A stretch of 64,000 nt of DNA from Fennellomyces sp. T-0311 (GCA_025266875.1 JALLLT010000015.1:1-64000); one strand, 5' to 3'; shown: positions 45,528 through 58,862, numbered from the stretch's first letter. Translations and numbers: made by a program. Notes: a model not told the origin generated them from the sequence alone.

Positions 45528-46814
45528 TCATGCGTGAAGAATATCAAATATGTCACTTGCAAGGATTCCATGCGCCTTGGTGCTTGGATGCCAGTAGTCC
45601 CACCAGAGATAGCTTTGCATAATAAATAGCATGAGTTCACAATGCAGTGTGAAGAAAAGTGACCGAAAGCTTACTTGAACCTTGTGTTCGCGCACTGTAC
45701 ACGGCCCTCTTGAGTGTCTGCAACACAAGGGTGTGTGGTATCTGCGAAAGTATTGTTTTCGTTTGCCAAGTACTTTTCAAAAAGTGGAATAGTGTCAATG
45801 AAGCGAACTGAATGCTTCGTGGCGACGTCTCTTAACCCAAGATTATATGCAGCAACCAAGTTTTCCAAATTTTCGGTATCTGGTTCGCGTGCAAACAACG
45901 GAAGATGTTGAATAGGTGCCACCCCAAAAATAGCTAGATGCTGGGCGCTAAGCGTCGACAAAGCGTATCTCTAAAGTAAAAACTGATAAATAAGTTTACT
46001 TCTTATAAAACTTTAAATGTCCATACCGCTTCATAATCTATTGATTCAATCACTTGATTTACCAACTCAAGTTTTTCCGGCTGGCTGGGGACGCTGTCGT
46101 TATAGTAGATCTCATAGAGGTCATTTAATCCTAAAGTGAGCATCAGTATATTATTTTAAAGCTAGTTGTTCGCATGTTACCTGTCCAAATGGTATAAAGT
46201 GTGGTTGAACTATCTAAAAGTGTGTTTGAATTTTCAAACAATCTCATTTGCCTAAGAATATCAGGTGCACCGCGAGGTGTAATGGTCTGAATAAATTAGC
46301 AATTGCTTTATATGCCCCGGTGCGGAGGGGGGGGTGTTGTAAACTTACATTGTTCGCTGTAGCTCCGGAATAAGAGAAACCGTATGTATCTGCACCCAAG
46401 AATAATGACAAATACTCCACCCAGACTGGTCCATTGGTCTGACGGCCATGCTTAAATAGCACATGAATATCAGCAAATGTCGTCGATACGATTGATATTA
46501 TTGTTTTTTTTATAAAGGTTAGGATAACTTACAAATGGGCCGGTCGCATAAACATCTTCCGTGATTGGAGCCAGACTATTTTTTGTTTAGTAACTCGTTC
46601 ACAACACAAAAACAGCTATTTTAAGATACCCATTGTCTGTCCAGGAATCGCCAAATGTTACAATATTATGAAATATACCTTGACGGCATGGGACACCACC
46701 CAATGTCAGGTTGCTTGGTGGATAGATCTGAGGTGGATCTGCGTCACAAGCAGCATAATATGCGGAGACAACAGCAGCGTGAACAAGTAGAGATAGCAAA
46801 ACAATTCGATTCAT
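45528..46814 (-). CDS. Secreted GDSL esterase/lipase
   Basis: Seven exons are inferred, from MNRIVLLSLLVHAAVVSAYY (signal peptide) to the stop at 45528. Splicing assembles the SGNH motifs: block I FGDSWTDNG (catalytic Ser), block II Gly in FSYSGATANN, block III GLNDL (Asn) and block V WDYWHPSTKAHG (Asp and His). The layout resembles fungal carbohydrate esterase family 16-type or lipase GDSL enzymes, so an acetyl or lipid ester substrate in the medium or wall is expected; the exact substrate is not readable. Six introns of about 50-85 nt are used, all with GTAAG-, GTAAC- or GTATx-like donors. All catalytic residues are present. Confidence 0.85.
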
Positions 46815-46847
46815 CTTTGGATTGTGCTTTCGTTGACACAAAGGCTC

Positions 46848-46858
46848 TCTATATTTAT
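46848..46858 (-). promoter_or_regulatory. TATA box of the GDSL gene
   Basis: TATAAATATAG on the minus strand, about 35-45 bp upstream of the ATG at 46814. The upstream frame beginning MHEYKYRE spans this box and is therefore not the start. Confidence 0.5.
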
Positions 46859-49485
46859 ACTCATGCACGGCATGATCATCGGGTAAATTATAATTCTAGG
46901 GGTTGTTACCATGATTCATCAAAGTCGTCACAAAATGCTTTGTCGTACAGTTGTGGGCTTACGAGTCAGGTGCCCGTTTCTTCCTTCAAAGCCCACAGCT
47001 ATATTGGGCAATTGGGAGCGCAAAACCTGGCTACAGTAGTGGCTTTGCAGAAACTTTATATCATGTGTATCCTTGATCGTTACTTTTAGCTTTCGAATAT
47101 TTAAGTAAATTTAGTTATCTTAAATGATTTTGTGCGAACGGACTAAGGTGGGTTAGCTTCGAGCTGTCATAAAATCTAGGTCGTTCTCATGTAATTCTCA
47201 CCCTGCACCATAAATTTACTGCATCCCTTGAACTGTAGCTTACTTTTTATTAATCCAAAAAAAATAATCATCAAGTCCAAGTTCGGTGAAAAAAAAGAAC
47301 GGCGCCGCATACGGCTGGAATTAACAAGTCCATGGAAACAAAAGTTGGTCCTACGATCAATGACGTTGCATTTGGCTTCTCATAAAATTCTCCGTTAGAA
47401 CCCCCTTTTGTCTCGGCATAGCTTCTGATACTTAGCACGTATCACGACGCGTCATGTATATTCACGTTTATGGCATTGCAAGCAAAGGGGTAAATAAGTA
47501 ATTGTTTGATAGTGAGCTTATTCCAGGTATCTGCTTCCGCGACGGCTTGTCCCGCCATCATAAGGTAACACGTAACGTCGTTTGTGGGTCTATAAACAGT
47601 GCCACAATTGAAAATTGATTACAAACATTTCAAGATATATTGACTTTGCTTCCGTTTAAGCATGTCAGTTGACTACGAGTTACAGTCTTTGTCGCTTTGC
47701 ATTCTTATCGCTGTGAAAAGCTGGTTTAACGGGAAGTCCTGTGTAAAAGATATCACATAAAAGCGGATAGTGGCGCCAATGCCGCTTCTATAAGCTGACT
47801 GCGCTCGTACGACATATTCTCGGCTTTAAGAATTACACGCCGTTATATAATTGGCCAATACAAATAGGAGAGGAGACGAAAGTTCATGAAAAGCCGAAGG
47901 TTTCGCAAGCACAAGTTAAGATGATACGAGTCTCCAGCAACGTTGCTTACGAAAAGAAGATAACGTATTATGTAGCACTTTAGTTCAGTAGGGGCTGATT
48001 ATCGCCACATGGCAATTCACTTCTAGCTAATTCCTTTGTCAAGAAATTGTTTACATACAACGTGAAACAAAGCCGGCAACACGTCATCTTCAGAATATTC
48101 GAATTTCACACAGAGTATACAAGCCTTAAAGCCTCATATAATTCAAAAGTTGTATATTTTATCGGGAAAGTGAATGATCCGCACCTTTGGGTATCTGAGC
48201 AGTTCGTTGCAGAACTAAAGTTTAGGTTATTGCGAAATAAAGTGCAGGTATCATGTCTGAAGAAACCCCATTGACGGCGACAAAGGCAGGTCAGAGACGG
48301 TTAAATTGGGATACAAAATAGATGGCTAAATGCCATAAAAAACAGTAGGCAAGGAGAACAACACACATCAGGTATTGTCCTCTTGAATCGACCATCTTGT
48401 GGCTGGATCGGCTGCCTGAGTGTCGTCGTCGTTTAGATGAGCAAGATGATCAAGCTGCCTTTCATTTTGCACCGGTCAAACAGTCTCTGAATGTGAAATA
48501 CAGTTCACTATATGATCGGTTGAGTGCTTCTTCACTGGTAGTTCCAGAATGTCGTCATATACGGTAAGTAACTGGTTCATCTGGGTTTCCACATAGTATG
48601 TTATTAGAGAATTTAGTGTACTAAAAATAACGTGGCTCAAAAGGTGGAGACCCATAAGCTACTGAAGTAGACAACCATCCATACCCGATCTTGAGTACGT
48701 ACAATGGTAATATTCCACATCATCAGTAACATGGAGTTTGCTGCCCTATACTTTACTGGATTAACAACTGATGATACGTAAGCGTTTAACGCCTTTTCTT
48801 TTGTAAGCACGACGCCTCCAAATGCTGGGAAAAAGTTACAAAGGATCAGAGTACTTATGGTGTGTGTTTCTTAGGGAATCAGCAAAAGTATCTCACAAAA
48901 GACTACCCTGACTAGCAAAGAACTGCTACATGTCGACACAAAGTTCAATATGTTTAGCAGTGACAAAATTGCATCCAAAGAACACCCCCCGCCCAAAAAA
49001 AACTCTCTCCGGATCGAGGATTGTCATAGATACAGTTCCAAATGTGCTGACGGCCGTTGACCAATTCATGTTTATCCACTACTCATATACACATATTTTA
49101 TTTGGCATCTACTCACTATAGAGGTTCCCTGGTGAAGCAGCAGATTTCTATCAGGAACCATAATGCAAGTACATAAAATTAGGAGGCGATGTTTTCGATG
49201 TCAATGCTTTCGGGGCTGACAACAGACAAATGAGACCTTTTATGATCGAGCAGAAGTACAATATACAGGTATATGACTGGAATACAGTTACTACTAGCTA
49301 GAAAGTAAAGGAAAAGGCGCTTGTATTAACCCAAGACCACGACCTTTCGTGTCTAGATGGACTTTGATTGTATTTGAAAATGCTGCGTGATCTGCGTAAC
49401 CATCAGCATGTGCTTAAATCCAGTGCTGCGCGAGGTGATTTCCTTTTTGTACTTTTTAACCCCCAAAATCGCAATCGTAAAAGTG
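46859..49485. other. Long region without a recognised gene
   Basis: 2.6 kb with scattered short ORFs. One ATG-less open segment at about 48.37-48.57 kb (STILWLDRLPECRRRLDEQD, then DQAAFHFAPVKQSLNVKYSS, followed by a GTAAGT donor) looks coding-like and may be an exon or element relic. Nothing else is supported. Confidence 0.45.
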
Positions 49486-51640
49486 ATGCTACCTGAAAGG
49501 TCGAGCAATTTACTCCAGGACACCGAGCTCAAGATGCAATTCGCAAGAGCCATCCAAATGGTTGAATTGGACAACAAGGATGAAGCATTAGTGTCACTCG
49601 ACATTGCTTTACAAGAGGCCCAATCAAATCTGCTTGCACCAGTATTACTCGAACGCGCGACTGTTAGTATGCGTAATGGGAATTTCAAACTTGCGCACAA
49701 GGATGTATCTATTGCTATCGAGAATGCACCGAAGTCTCCTGACGGCTACATACAGGCTTGCAACTTTTACCTTATGCAGGGGAACTACCGAGATGCATGG
49801 CTGACAGCAGAAAAGGGTGCGGTAGCCGTGCCACAAGTGGATCCAAAGTGGCGTGCGCTAGAGTGTTTGAAAAAGACAGCACTTAACGAGATTAACAAGA
49901 CCAATATATGGCAGTTACCCTATGACCTCCTATCCAAGATTGCCGAGAAGCTGGATTTTATCGACCGAGTTCGTCTTGCTGCCAGTTGCAAGTACTGGCG
50001 CAGCCTTCTATATGGCTCTCCAGCGATTATGTGGGGTACTATCGATTTCAAGCCCTGTTGGTCCCAAGATCAGCCGTTCAAACACGCATTTACTGGTGCG
50101 TCGAGTCAACACGTACGCACGCTCAAGTCGTGTACTGGGGATGTGATCGATTGGATCAACGAACTGAAATGGAAGCATATCGAGTGCCTAGGTAAATTAC
50201 TTTTAAAGCGGGTAACCTGAGTGAAAGTATAGAAACAAGAAGTTTATTTTTGCAGAAACTTCGGCCGTTCACGTAGCTCACCCCGCTCTGCGAAACCTCA
50301 TTATTCGGAACTCGGAAACACTGGTGGCATTGCAACTTTCTTATTATGGAAAGAATTATAAGCGGGAGGGAAACTCTATACACTTCATATTTAGCTCTTG
50401 TCCAAAAATTACAAGTCTCACTCTGTATACCATATCTATCGGATTTTTAATCGACGATGATGAGGACATCCATCCCAGCTTCACTCCTTTCAAATTTACT
50501 GCAACGGCAACATTCCTCACACACCTGACACTAATGGGAACACACTACCTGGTTACAGTGCTGCCGAACTGCCCCAACCTTCTGCACTTCCGGCTCTTGG
50601 ATGACCCTTATGACACAGTGACCGAACCTCACATGTTTGCACTGGTTGAAAAATACTGTCCAAAGCTTATTACTCTATTAGATATCCAGTCATACCATAG
50701 AGATATAAGGTTTCCGGAAAAGCTGACCGACACCCATCCAACCACAACAGCGCCAGCTGAAAAAGGAATTCGACATCTAGCTTACTTATACCACGATGTT
50801 GTTGACAACGACGCCATTACCACGGTAACCAAGAATCGTAATACATTGGAACATTTGCAGTTTGGCTTGGGAGGTTTTGCAGCGATATTGGCAGTCGTCA
50901 GAACCCTAAGTGCCTCCCCCTTCCCGCATCTCACTCAGCTGGAGTTGCATGGTGTAAAACATTCCGGTTTGGGGGAAAACCCATCCAACCTGTCCTCGGA
51001 TAAGCTATATGACTTGATCAGCGCTTGTCCCTTATTGGAATCCCTATCCCTGATGCACATAGACATCCTTGACGAACGAATATTTTCAATTCTCGGTGAC
51101 ATACCAACACTGCGAGCGCTTCACATTATCGGTTATATTACGAACATGTGTGAACACGGCAAGGCCATCACGCACTGCGGTATTCGGACCTTGTTTGAAC
51201 GAACAAAGAGCTTGAAAGATGTATCATTCGGCACAATCGGGAACGCCATGCCGTTGGTTGATTTTATTTACGCTTTAAGCGCGCGGCCCAAATTGGAAAA
51301 AATTCATCTGCAAGGAGAGGGTGAAATGGTGATTGATGCCTCTCGCTTACAGCTAGCCAAATCCTTCATCAATGTCTACTCTTTGACCCTCTGCTGCAAC
51401 AGCACCCTAACTATCAAAAGCGGTGGTTTGAGGTTGTTGGAGTGGCTTCCTAGCTTGTCAACCGCAAAATTTGAAGGTACATCTGTAGTTGGTATCACGG
51501 GCAAGGGCTTGGACGATGTTTTCCGGAACAGAAGGAATACAAGGCTGGATATTACGGTCGATGGTACCCGAAGTCGATACACAAAATACTCAAGTAAGAC
51601 ATGGAATTATACCAAGGATGTTGCGGTAATCCACACTTGA
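49486..51640 (+). CDS. TPR/F-box/LRR protein
   Basis: Two exons with an intron at 50192-50255 (GTAAAT...TTGCAG) give exactly 696 residues. The start MLPERSSNLLQDTELK at 49486 is preferred over an upstream in-frame Met, because the sequence between them is hydrophobic and not TPR-like. TPR helices run over roughly residues 20-130 (ARAIQMVELDNKDEALVSLD, GNFKLAHKDVSIAIENAPKS). The F-box (WQLPYDLLSKIAEKLDFIDR, ASCKYWRSLL) is near residues 150-190, and irregular LRRs fill the rest (for example CPLLESLSLMHIDILDERIF). It is a probable SCF substrate receptor. It is the closest intact relative of the gene at 54.4-56.7 kb: the domain order and intron position match. Confidence 0.88.
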
Positions 51641-52003
51641 ACCAAGATCGAGTGTCATTGCATAGTCATCCCAGCTAGTGTAAGCGTGCAATATATAGTC
51701 TCCATTTTTCCCCTGACCACAAATCAACATATGTATTTACATAGCATAACGTTTTATTATCATTAGTAAATATGAACCTCGATGCTAAATTCACAAATAA
51801 AGGAAGATAAGACGATCATTAGATCTTTGTCTGGAATTGGGTCTTTATCCAAGGGTATTATTCGCAAAGCGCGTGGTTTCGACTTGTGGAGTAGGCAGAT
51901 AGAGATCTATTTTCCTTATTCATGATTTTGCTCCAGTAGTTTGTCTCCAAAGATGCTTCACAGATAGTGAAACATAAGTCTTGGGCCATGCATCGACATC
52001 GAT
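51641..52003. other. Intergenic, no gene seen
   Basis: Between the 3' ends of the F-box gene at 49.5 kb and an F-box relic on the other strand. AT-rich. Confidence 0.5.
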
Positions 52004-52986
52004 TCAAAAAAAAAAAAAGTGGGTGGATAGCTTAACCGATGTGTTTATGTGCTCCAAAATTTTAAGATGCTTCAGATTCCATGGTACAAAAGAGTACTTT
52101 GGAAACTGTACATTATATGAACTTTGAAATATCGAGTGAGTCAAGTTCTTCATCATGGCATGGAATTTAATGTTATCATCCCTAACGATCAAAGTACCCA
52201 GAACTCTTAGATACATAGGACGAAGACGTAGTGGTGTAATCATTGTGGCATCAAAAGGATTCCATATATCCATATCACTTGCCATGACTTCCATGAAGAA
52301 TTCCTCTAGTGTGCTTTTTTGCTCAAGCATTATCGCCCCCCTGGAAATTATTCCTCATGATTTCCACACATTCTACAGACTTTTCAGAGAGATAGCGTTT
52401 GCGATGAACCCGTCGAAGCCTGCACCGACTACCGCACACGAAATTATTTGTCGGGAGCGTTCAAGGCATAATAGGATATTGAAACAGATTGGAGTGATTG
52501 ACATGCTTTGATTATGTCCCAAAGATCATTTGACAGCAGATGCAATCTGGTATCTCTTGGTTGAAGGTAAGGTTGGCTTCGCAGATGGAGCTCGGTTTCG
52601 CGTAGCTAGTGGCTTATACCTGCTGATAGGATTTGGAATAGGTCAGTTGTTTGCCCGTAATGCTCCATGTTTAGAGAAAGGGCTTTTAATGTCGTCAAGT
52701 GCATTTGTATTGCTGTTATACCGTGTCGATTGTTCTCTAAATTCTACAAGTAGTACATCGGCTCTGGCATTCCACACTCTTTTGATGCTATTATTGTCTT
52801 TGAGAATGATGTAGCCGAGAGGCGGCGTTCCAGAAGCACTTGTGTCGATGATTTGCATTCAATCCAAAAGTTGCTATACCGAAGGCTGACGAGTCTGGGA
52901 GAGCAACGTTCAACAAGTGTGAAAATATGGTTCACGTGCACGTGCACACGTGTGTTCCAGCTCTTCGAGGTATCGCAAGTCACCAT
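52004..52986 (-). pseudogene. TPR/F-box/LRR relic, LRR part only
   Basis: Fragments in different frames match the LRR regions of the two intact paralogues. HIFTLVERCSPRLVSLRYSN corresponds to HMFALVEKYCPKLITL in the 49.5-kb gene. SRGAIMLEQKSTLEEFFME corresponds to HRGLAAMFEKTNTLEDFFVE in the 54.4-kb gene. Frame changes fall near 52.35, 52.6 and 52.86 kb, and a run of 12-13 T residues closes the last frame. No TPR or F-box part could be found upstream. Confidence 0.65.
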
Positions 52987-54381
52987 GACAACTCCGGTAC
53001 TTCGCTAGCACAGGAAAGCGATAATTGCGGCCGTCACCAAAAGAACTTTCAGTTGAGGTACCATCGAAAGGATGGTCAGTTAAGAAACAAAAATTATAAC
53101 TTTTTTCAAAGTGAATTGTCAGTTATGCGATGGGTTTATTATAATAAACAATACATATCATCAGCCAATCAATACGATAACCTTCTATAAAAATATTGGT
53201 CCGTATGAGATCTTTGAGAGTTCCATAATTATGTACTATAGTGGATACGAGGTTATGCGTAACCTTCCCATCCATGTTCACGAACTCTATACATGCGTGT
53301 CAAGATTGTCGACCAATCTTCCAACAACTGTACTTACCAATCCTTTCGGTGATTCTCCAGTCTGTGTAATTAATCAAAACCATCATGTGTATATCATGCA
53401 GGGCAATTTGGTGGATATACTTGGTGTGGATCGATCAAATACACGGCGAATTTGAAATTCCGGCATGGGAAACCGTAAATGAGGACCTCTCCACATGATT
53501 GCCGTGTTATCGTCATGCAGATTTTTTTCAGTACTTGGACGCGGGAGCAAGGAATAAGGTATCTTCTATGTATTCTAACACGGGTTACAATGGCTCTAAG
53601 TCGGTACGTTGAAAGGACCTTTGTGAACCGCAATGAATGTTTCATACGGCTCACCGAGAGTTGCGTGAAAATTGCATGCAAAGATATATCGATCCGAAAC
53701 GTACTACGATTGTTTGATTGATGGCAGGGTACACATTTTTCGTGCAAGTCTTTTGATTTCACGATAGTAACTCGATGAAGTAATATCGCATATTGTAAAC
53801 ATTCAAAGATTAATTGAGTTTGCCCTTGAGCAGTATCTGCATTCCCGTCTCGAATTGCTCTTGAATTACGGCAAACTGCAAGGCCGATTGCAGTTGATAC
53901 TTTGCGGCATGGTAAGTGAGATCGTGTGTCGGTATAAAAAAAAGTAGTGTGTTCCTGAACTGCTGCAGCAGCCACCACAGCAACAACGAGATGGGTCCAA
54001 GCACATATTGGCTATGACACATGCTAATGTCCTAATAGACTAATATGACAGCAACGGATGACAAATGATGTGTACGGATTGTCAACTTTCTTTGTTCCTA
54101 TATACAGAGTTTAAATCTACATCCACGCATTAAAAGCCACCGAAGCGACTGTGATTGTTCAATAAGAACATTACAGTTTGTATATCTGTTAATACTTGTG
54201 ATTTTATCTCTAAGTGACATAGGTCTGGTATGGTGTGTACATCGAACGCATTTGAAACGGAGTCATATTAATACGAAGGGCCAGAAAGCAAAATAGTTAA
54301 TGCAGTTATAGTTTTATATGTCGCTCCCGTTTACATTGCTAATGCTCCATAATATTACATATGTACAAGATGATATTCAAA
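52987..54381. other. No gene supported; one long orphan frame
   Basis: A 194-residue frame on the minus strand (53394-53978) has no recognisable domain and Arg-rich composition; it may be the eroded 5' part of the F-box relic or chance. No RNA or repeat was recognised. Confidence 0.35.
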
Positions 54382-56718
54382 TTACGTATTTGCTTGTCGT
54401 GGAAACCCTGCATATGTCCAGCCATTGCCTGCCCAAGTTCCAATGGCTTTAGCTACTCGCTGTTTTTCCTTGTGGAAGAGGGTTTCCATATGCGAAGGAC
54501 CGTTGTCACCGATTAAGGATGTGGATGGGAAGACTACTTTGTTTGCAACCTTTTCATTCTTCTCCATTGTTTCGCTCCAGTAAAGCCTTGCATCGTGATG
54601 ATATGATTCTTCTTCATACACTGATATCTGTAAAGAAGAAGCATTGTTTTCTCGTCGTTTGTAAAATAGCGTGGTAATAATTTCGTCGGTCATATTTGAG
54701 ATAACAGTGCCGCTACCAAGCTTGAGCCAATTCAACCTTGGGAGCAAATGAAAAAAAGTCATTTCTGGAAGCGTCATTTTCCGTGTGCACTCGAGGCTCA
54801 GATACGTCAAACGGTTCAGAACATTAGCTATCATATGAGTAGCATTGACATTCATATCACCGGAACATTTCAAATGGACACGGCGGAGTCCTTGATGCGC
54901 GCTCATGGCCTGGAAGTATCTAGCGACATCAATGCAGCTGGTTGTCGATTCCACAAAAAAATCTTCCAACGTGTTTGTCTTTTCAAACATGGCGGCTAAA
55001 CCACGATGCAGGAGGGGTCTGTCGTAGTCAGGCATGCGACTGATATGTCCTCGGATGAACAGTCGACGAAGTTTGGAATGGTTGCCGACCGCATGATACA
55101 GATTGTCATTGAGGATGTCGATATGGTTTAAACTCAATGCTTCCAAATTCGGACAGACGTTGATTAGTTGGCACGCTGTATTTTCTGATATGTTTGTTAC
55201 TCCCGAACCGAACTCGACATGCCGCCCATGTAATTCGAGTTCGCGGAGCTGATTGTGCAAGTCAGCAGCTAGTGAATGTACAACATAAAGTCGCGATGCA
55301 CCCATAACCCATAAATTCAAACGTAGCGTTTCCAAGGTAGCCAGATTTTTGCGAATAGTCCTGACAACATTTTCATCCACCTGCTTTCCCGGAAGGTAAG
55401 TGAATTCTCGCAGACCACTATCATGTGAGGATACTGTCCATTGCCGAGTGCCTGGGTTACTGTTACCAAAGAGCTCGTCGACAGGTGACTTTATGCCATG
55501 CTTGCAGGTGCCATATCGGAAGCTGATCAAATTGGGGCAGTGCTGTTCAACGACGTTGAATATTTCTGGAGTGCTTCCGGTCAGGTCCTGCTCGAGTAAC
55601 TCAATGGATCGCAGGTTGAAACAGTACGGTAATACCAGTTTCAAGTGGCGTAGCTCCGTGAGAGAAAGATGTGTGAGCGACAGCGGCGGGATTGGTGGAG
55701 GTGGTAAGATCAATCTCGATGGCCGGTTGTAGTCGGTTCGGAACGCTTCCGAGTATGCGTCGGCGTGAAACGTAAACCGGGTGAGGTTGGGAGTGCTCTT
55801 TAGGATTTCACTCAACGCGCGTTCGATATCCTCTTGTATAATAGGATGGACATTGATGAGACTGATTTCTTTGAGAGTATCCTTGTTCCTGCTGATAGTC
55901 GCCATGAGATTGATGTCTGAGATGTGGGCATGCTTGACTTCTAAATTTCAAAAGTGTTAGTACATCCGTCATCCTTGTCGCACCAATGATCCCACTTTAC
56001 CAAGATACTCTATGTTCTTCCACTGTACTTGGTTCATAAGAAGTGTCATACGTGCCGTGCCAGCGTGGACTCTTCGTATCGCCTTGTTGGATCCGGTCTT
56101 GAATAGGCCAACAAACGAGTCCCATTCCACAGGCTCCCGGTCTATATCAACTGTGTTCCATATGGCGCCTGAAAAACCGTGATACAACAGCTTTTGCCAG
56201 TACATGCATGTAGATGAAAGATGAATCCGATCAACAAAGTCCAACTTGTCAAGGATGATGGTTACAATATGATAGGGCAACGGCCACGCATTGTGATTGT
56301 CGAGATCCGCCTGTGTATTCTTCTTCAAGTAGACCAGCTTTGGATACTGTGGATCCGTCTTTGGCACGTGTTTCAATCCTTCTTGGATAACATGGTATGC
56401 GTCTTCGCATTTGCCCTGAAGAAGGTGCATATTGTACGCAAATATATATCCATCGGCAACGTGCTTTGCGTATGCGATTGCGGAGTAGGCATCACGCCGT
56501 GCAAGGTCCAGGTTGCCACGGCTTTCATGAACAGCAGCGCGACGGAGAAGAATGGTCGATAGAACCTTGGTGTTAATTTCCTCGACTGCAAGATCTAGAC
56601 TTGTCATGGCTTCGTCATGATTCCCCTTTGCCAGTTTCTCGGTTCCATTTTTGAAAGTCGCTTGGAGATTGTCGAGATTGAGGTTGCGGTGCAGTTGCAG
56701 TTTTCCATTCGCCAACAT
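54382..56718 (-). CDS. TPR/F-box/LRR protein
   Basis: Two exons with an intron at 55941-56000 (GTAAAG...AATTTAG) give exactly 758 residues. The start is MLANGKLQLHRNLNLDNLQA at 56718. TPR helices follow (EKLAKGNHDEAMTSLDLAVE, SRGNLDLARRDAYSAIAYAK), then the F-box (WPLPYHIVTIILDKLDFVDR, SSTCMYWQKLLYH), a short linker and LRRs (CPNLEALSLNHIDILNDNLY, LRRLFIRGHISRM). A C-terminal tail after the LRRs (EKQRVAKAIGTWAGNGWTYA) is specific to this copy. The intron lies at the same place as in the 49.5-kb paralogue, after the WKNIEYLG/WKHIECLG motif. A probable SCF receptor; no disabling change was seen. Confidence 0.88.
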
Positions 56719-58020
56719 GGAGTGCTTTTTTGTGAAGTGAAAGAGAGAAAGTAGTCAAGGTGTGGCACGCGCCTGGAAAATAGTACCCATAGCCGCAGCA
56801 CCTGTGCTACTGTACCGCAGCCCGTTCTCATGTGGCTCCACTCGGATCGATCACTGAGTATTTTCTTTTGCACACAACACGACTCTTTGTCATCGCACGG
56901 ATTCAACTTTCGCCAATGAACTCTCTGTACAGATCCGTCTCCTTTTGAAATGGAACATGGCAACAAATATTCTTCAGTTATAACATGATGGCCCAGAAAT
57001 ACACAACCTAGCTCTTCCACTATGTACTTTATATGAATTCCTTTCATAGAAACACAAATTGAGTTTATCGCTATCCTTCCACCCCATCGCTGGATCCTTA
57101 ATCTGGGTATAAAGGGTGGAAAATTTAAAGTGATATACACGTAGTAGAAAAGAAATGTATTTCAATGAGGAAGTTCGTGTAGATACGACAACAAGGCCAG
57201 AGATATAGTAGTAAAGGACCGTGACAGCCATATCATACAAAAGCTCAATGTGGCAGTTCGCTTGGCACACAATCTATGCAGTAGTTGCATATTTATCCCA
57301 GAAAACCTATCGCCATAACTCCGTACGCAGCAGAAAATGCAGTGGACTAGAATGAGGGCGGCACCATGTACCAAGCATGAAGGTAAAGTAGTATAACATA
57401 CTAACACACCTGCAAAGGCGTAGCTGTGCATGAAAAAGATGGGGAAGAGCGACTAGAGTAAAGTGCAGTGGTCAGTTCGCCCTCCCGGCAATTAGAACTT
57501 CTAAAATGAATCTTCCTTATGTATAGCGGTAACGACGAACACAGGCCAGCTTGACAGACACAGGCTTGATTGCTTCGTTTAAGTTTTCGGGCAATGTTGC
57601 CACAGCGGTAACTTCTTTTTCCTCCAACGCTATCTCCATTCATATCTTAACCACTCACTTGCGCACGAATCCAAAGCGATGAAACAGTATCTATCTCTCC
57701 TATTCTCATCCGAAAAGGTACAGGTGTGATTGATGATCGCAATTTTGTAGCTTGGACTAGTAAGTAACTCTTTTACTTCAACACATCGTCACTTTTTAGT
57801 CATCCATGCTAGATAATTTGTGTCTGGTGCACCCTATCAAAGGCAAATTGACTTTAAGGCATCTTTCAAGTAAATGGTTCATCAAACAGCGATATCCTAA
57901 TCATATCCTTGGGTCTATCACTTTGACCAGCTCTCATGCGATGGTATCAATGCACATATTATCCATCAGCGAGTGTGATCTGAGAAAATACTGCTAACAC
58001 GAATATGCTATCGTGTTAAA
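56719..58020. other. Intergenic, no gene supported
   Basis: Upstream of the TPR/F-box/LRR gene. A Ser/Lys-rich 80-residue frame on the minus strand at 57401-57643 has no domain. The 5' part of the second HET relic may begin inside this interval, but no homology could be read before about 58.07 kb. Confidence 0.45.
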
Positions 58021-58069
58021 GCTGTTATTGAGAAACGTAGCGCATCCAACGAAAGTGACACACGACAGA

Positions 58070-58862
58070 TTTCTCTCGCAGATATTCTAGGACTTTGATA
58101 TCTAGTACTTGTGATACTACAAGTTCTGTATCGACCAGAAAAACAAGGCATAAAAGCATGGCGAAATCAAGCAAATCCATCCCGTTTAGGGCGAGGGGCG
58201 TGACACTGTCATTTTTTGCGCAGGGGCAACATTTTGCGGATTTCAATTTTCCTCGACGGTGACGTATCCACATATTTTATGTGCACTTGGCCCAGAATTA
58301 GGATTATGCTATCGACCAGCGTATGATGTTCCATCAGCGTTGCCGATACCATACTACATGCCATAGCAAATGCATCAACCACGATGTCTTTCTATATGGA
58401 GAACAACAGAACAAGGCAGACAAGATCGGCTCAATGGATGACTTTGGCGACGAAGGCAAGGCGTCGGATTGCAGTCAATGGGTCATCCCGAAAATATCCA
58501 GTTGTCAATCTACTCATTACTACAAACCAGACAACCAGGCTCAATTCCTCTCACCGGCGTTGCCACTTTCCCTCATCGAAGATTGCGATGAGTGTGTTAT
58601 ATTGGGTGTCATATTTAACAATGTGGTTCCAACTATTTCCAACCATGCCTTGATTGGCTATGGCCACAACTACTACTTCTCTCCCGTTGCAAGGACGTTC
58701 ACTGATGACTCCTCACACAGGATAATCGGTATGGTACTTCTAAATAATTTTCAATGTGATGAGCCTCAAGAAGCCATGGGTCAAATGTCCAGAAGCATTG
58801 ATATAGCCGCATCTATCTCTCCCCAGTCACAAGAAGGTCGATCGATGGCTCATACAGAATAG
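58070..58862 (+). pseudogene. HET-domain pseudogene 2, strongly eroded
   Basis: 58076-58180 aligns at the DNA level with the HET core of the intact gene. It reads FDI-stop-YL-stop-YYKFCIDQ against FDIKYIWYDQMCIDQ, followed by KHGEIKQIH against KVREIRQMH. After a large deletion the C-terminal part is still readable in an open frame (58323-58862): LSPALPLSLIEDCDECVILG against GGFLSLTEDCSDCIIL, then HRIIGMVLLNNFQC against FKSIGVCLLEKNLSC. Most of the HET domain and middle region is missing. It is older or more eroded than pseudogene 1. Confidence 0.8.

Noticed and set aside
53394..53978. 194-residue minus-strand frame as a gene
   Set aside because: No recognisable domain and no consistent start; it lies upstream of an F-box relic and may be its eroded 5' part.
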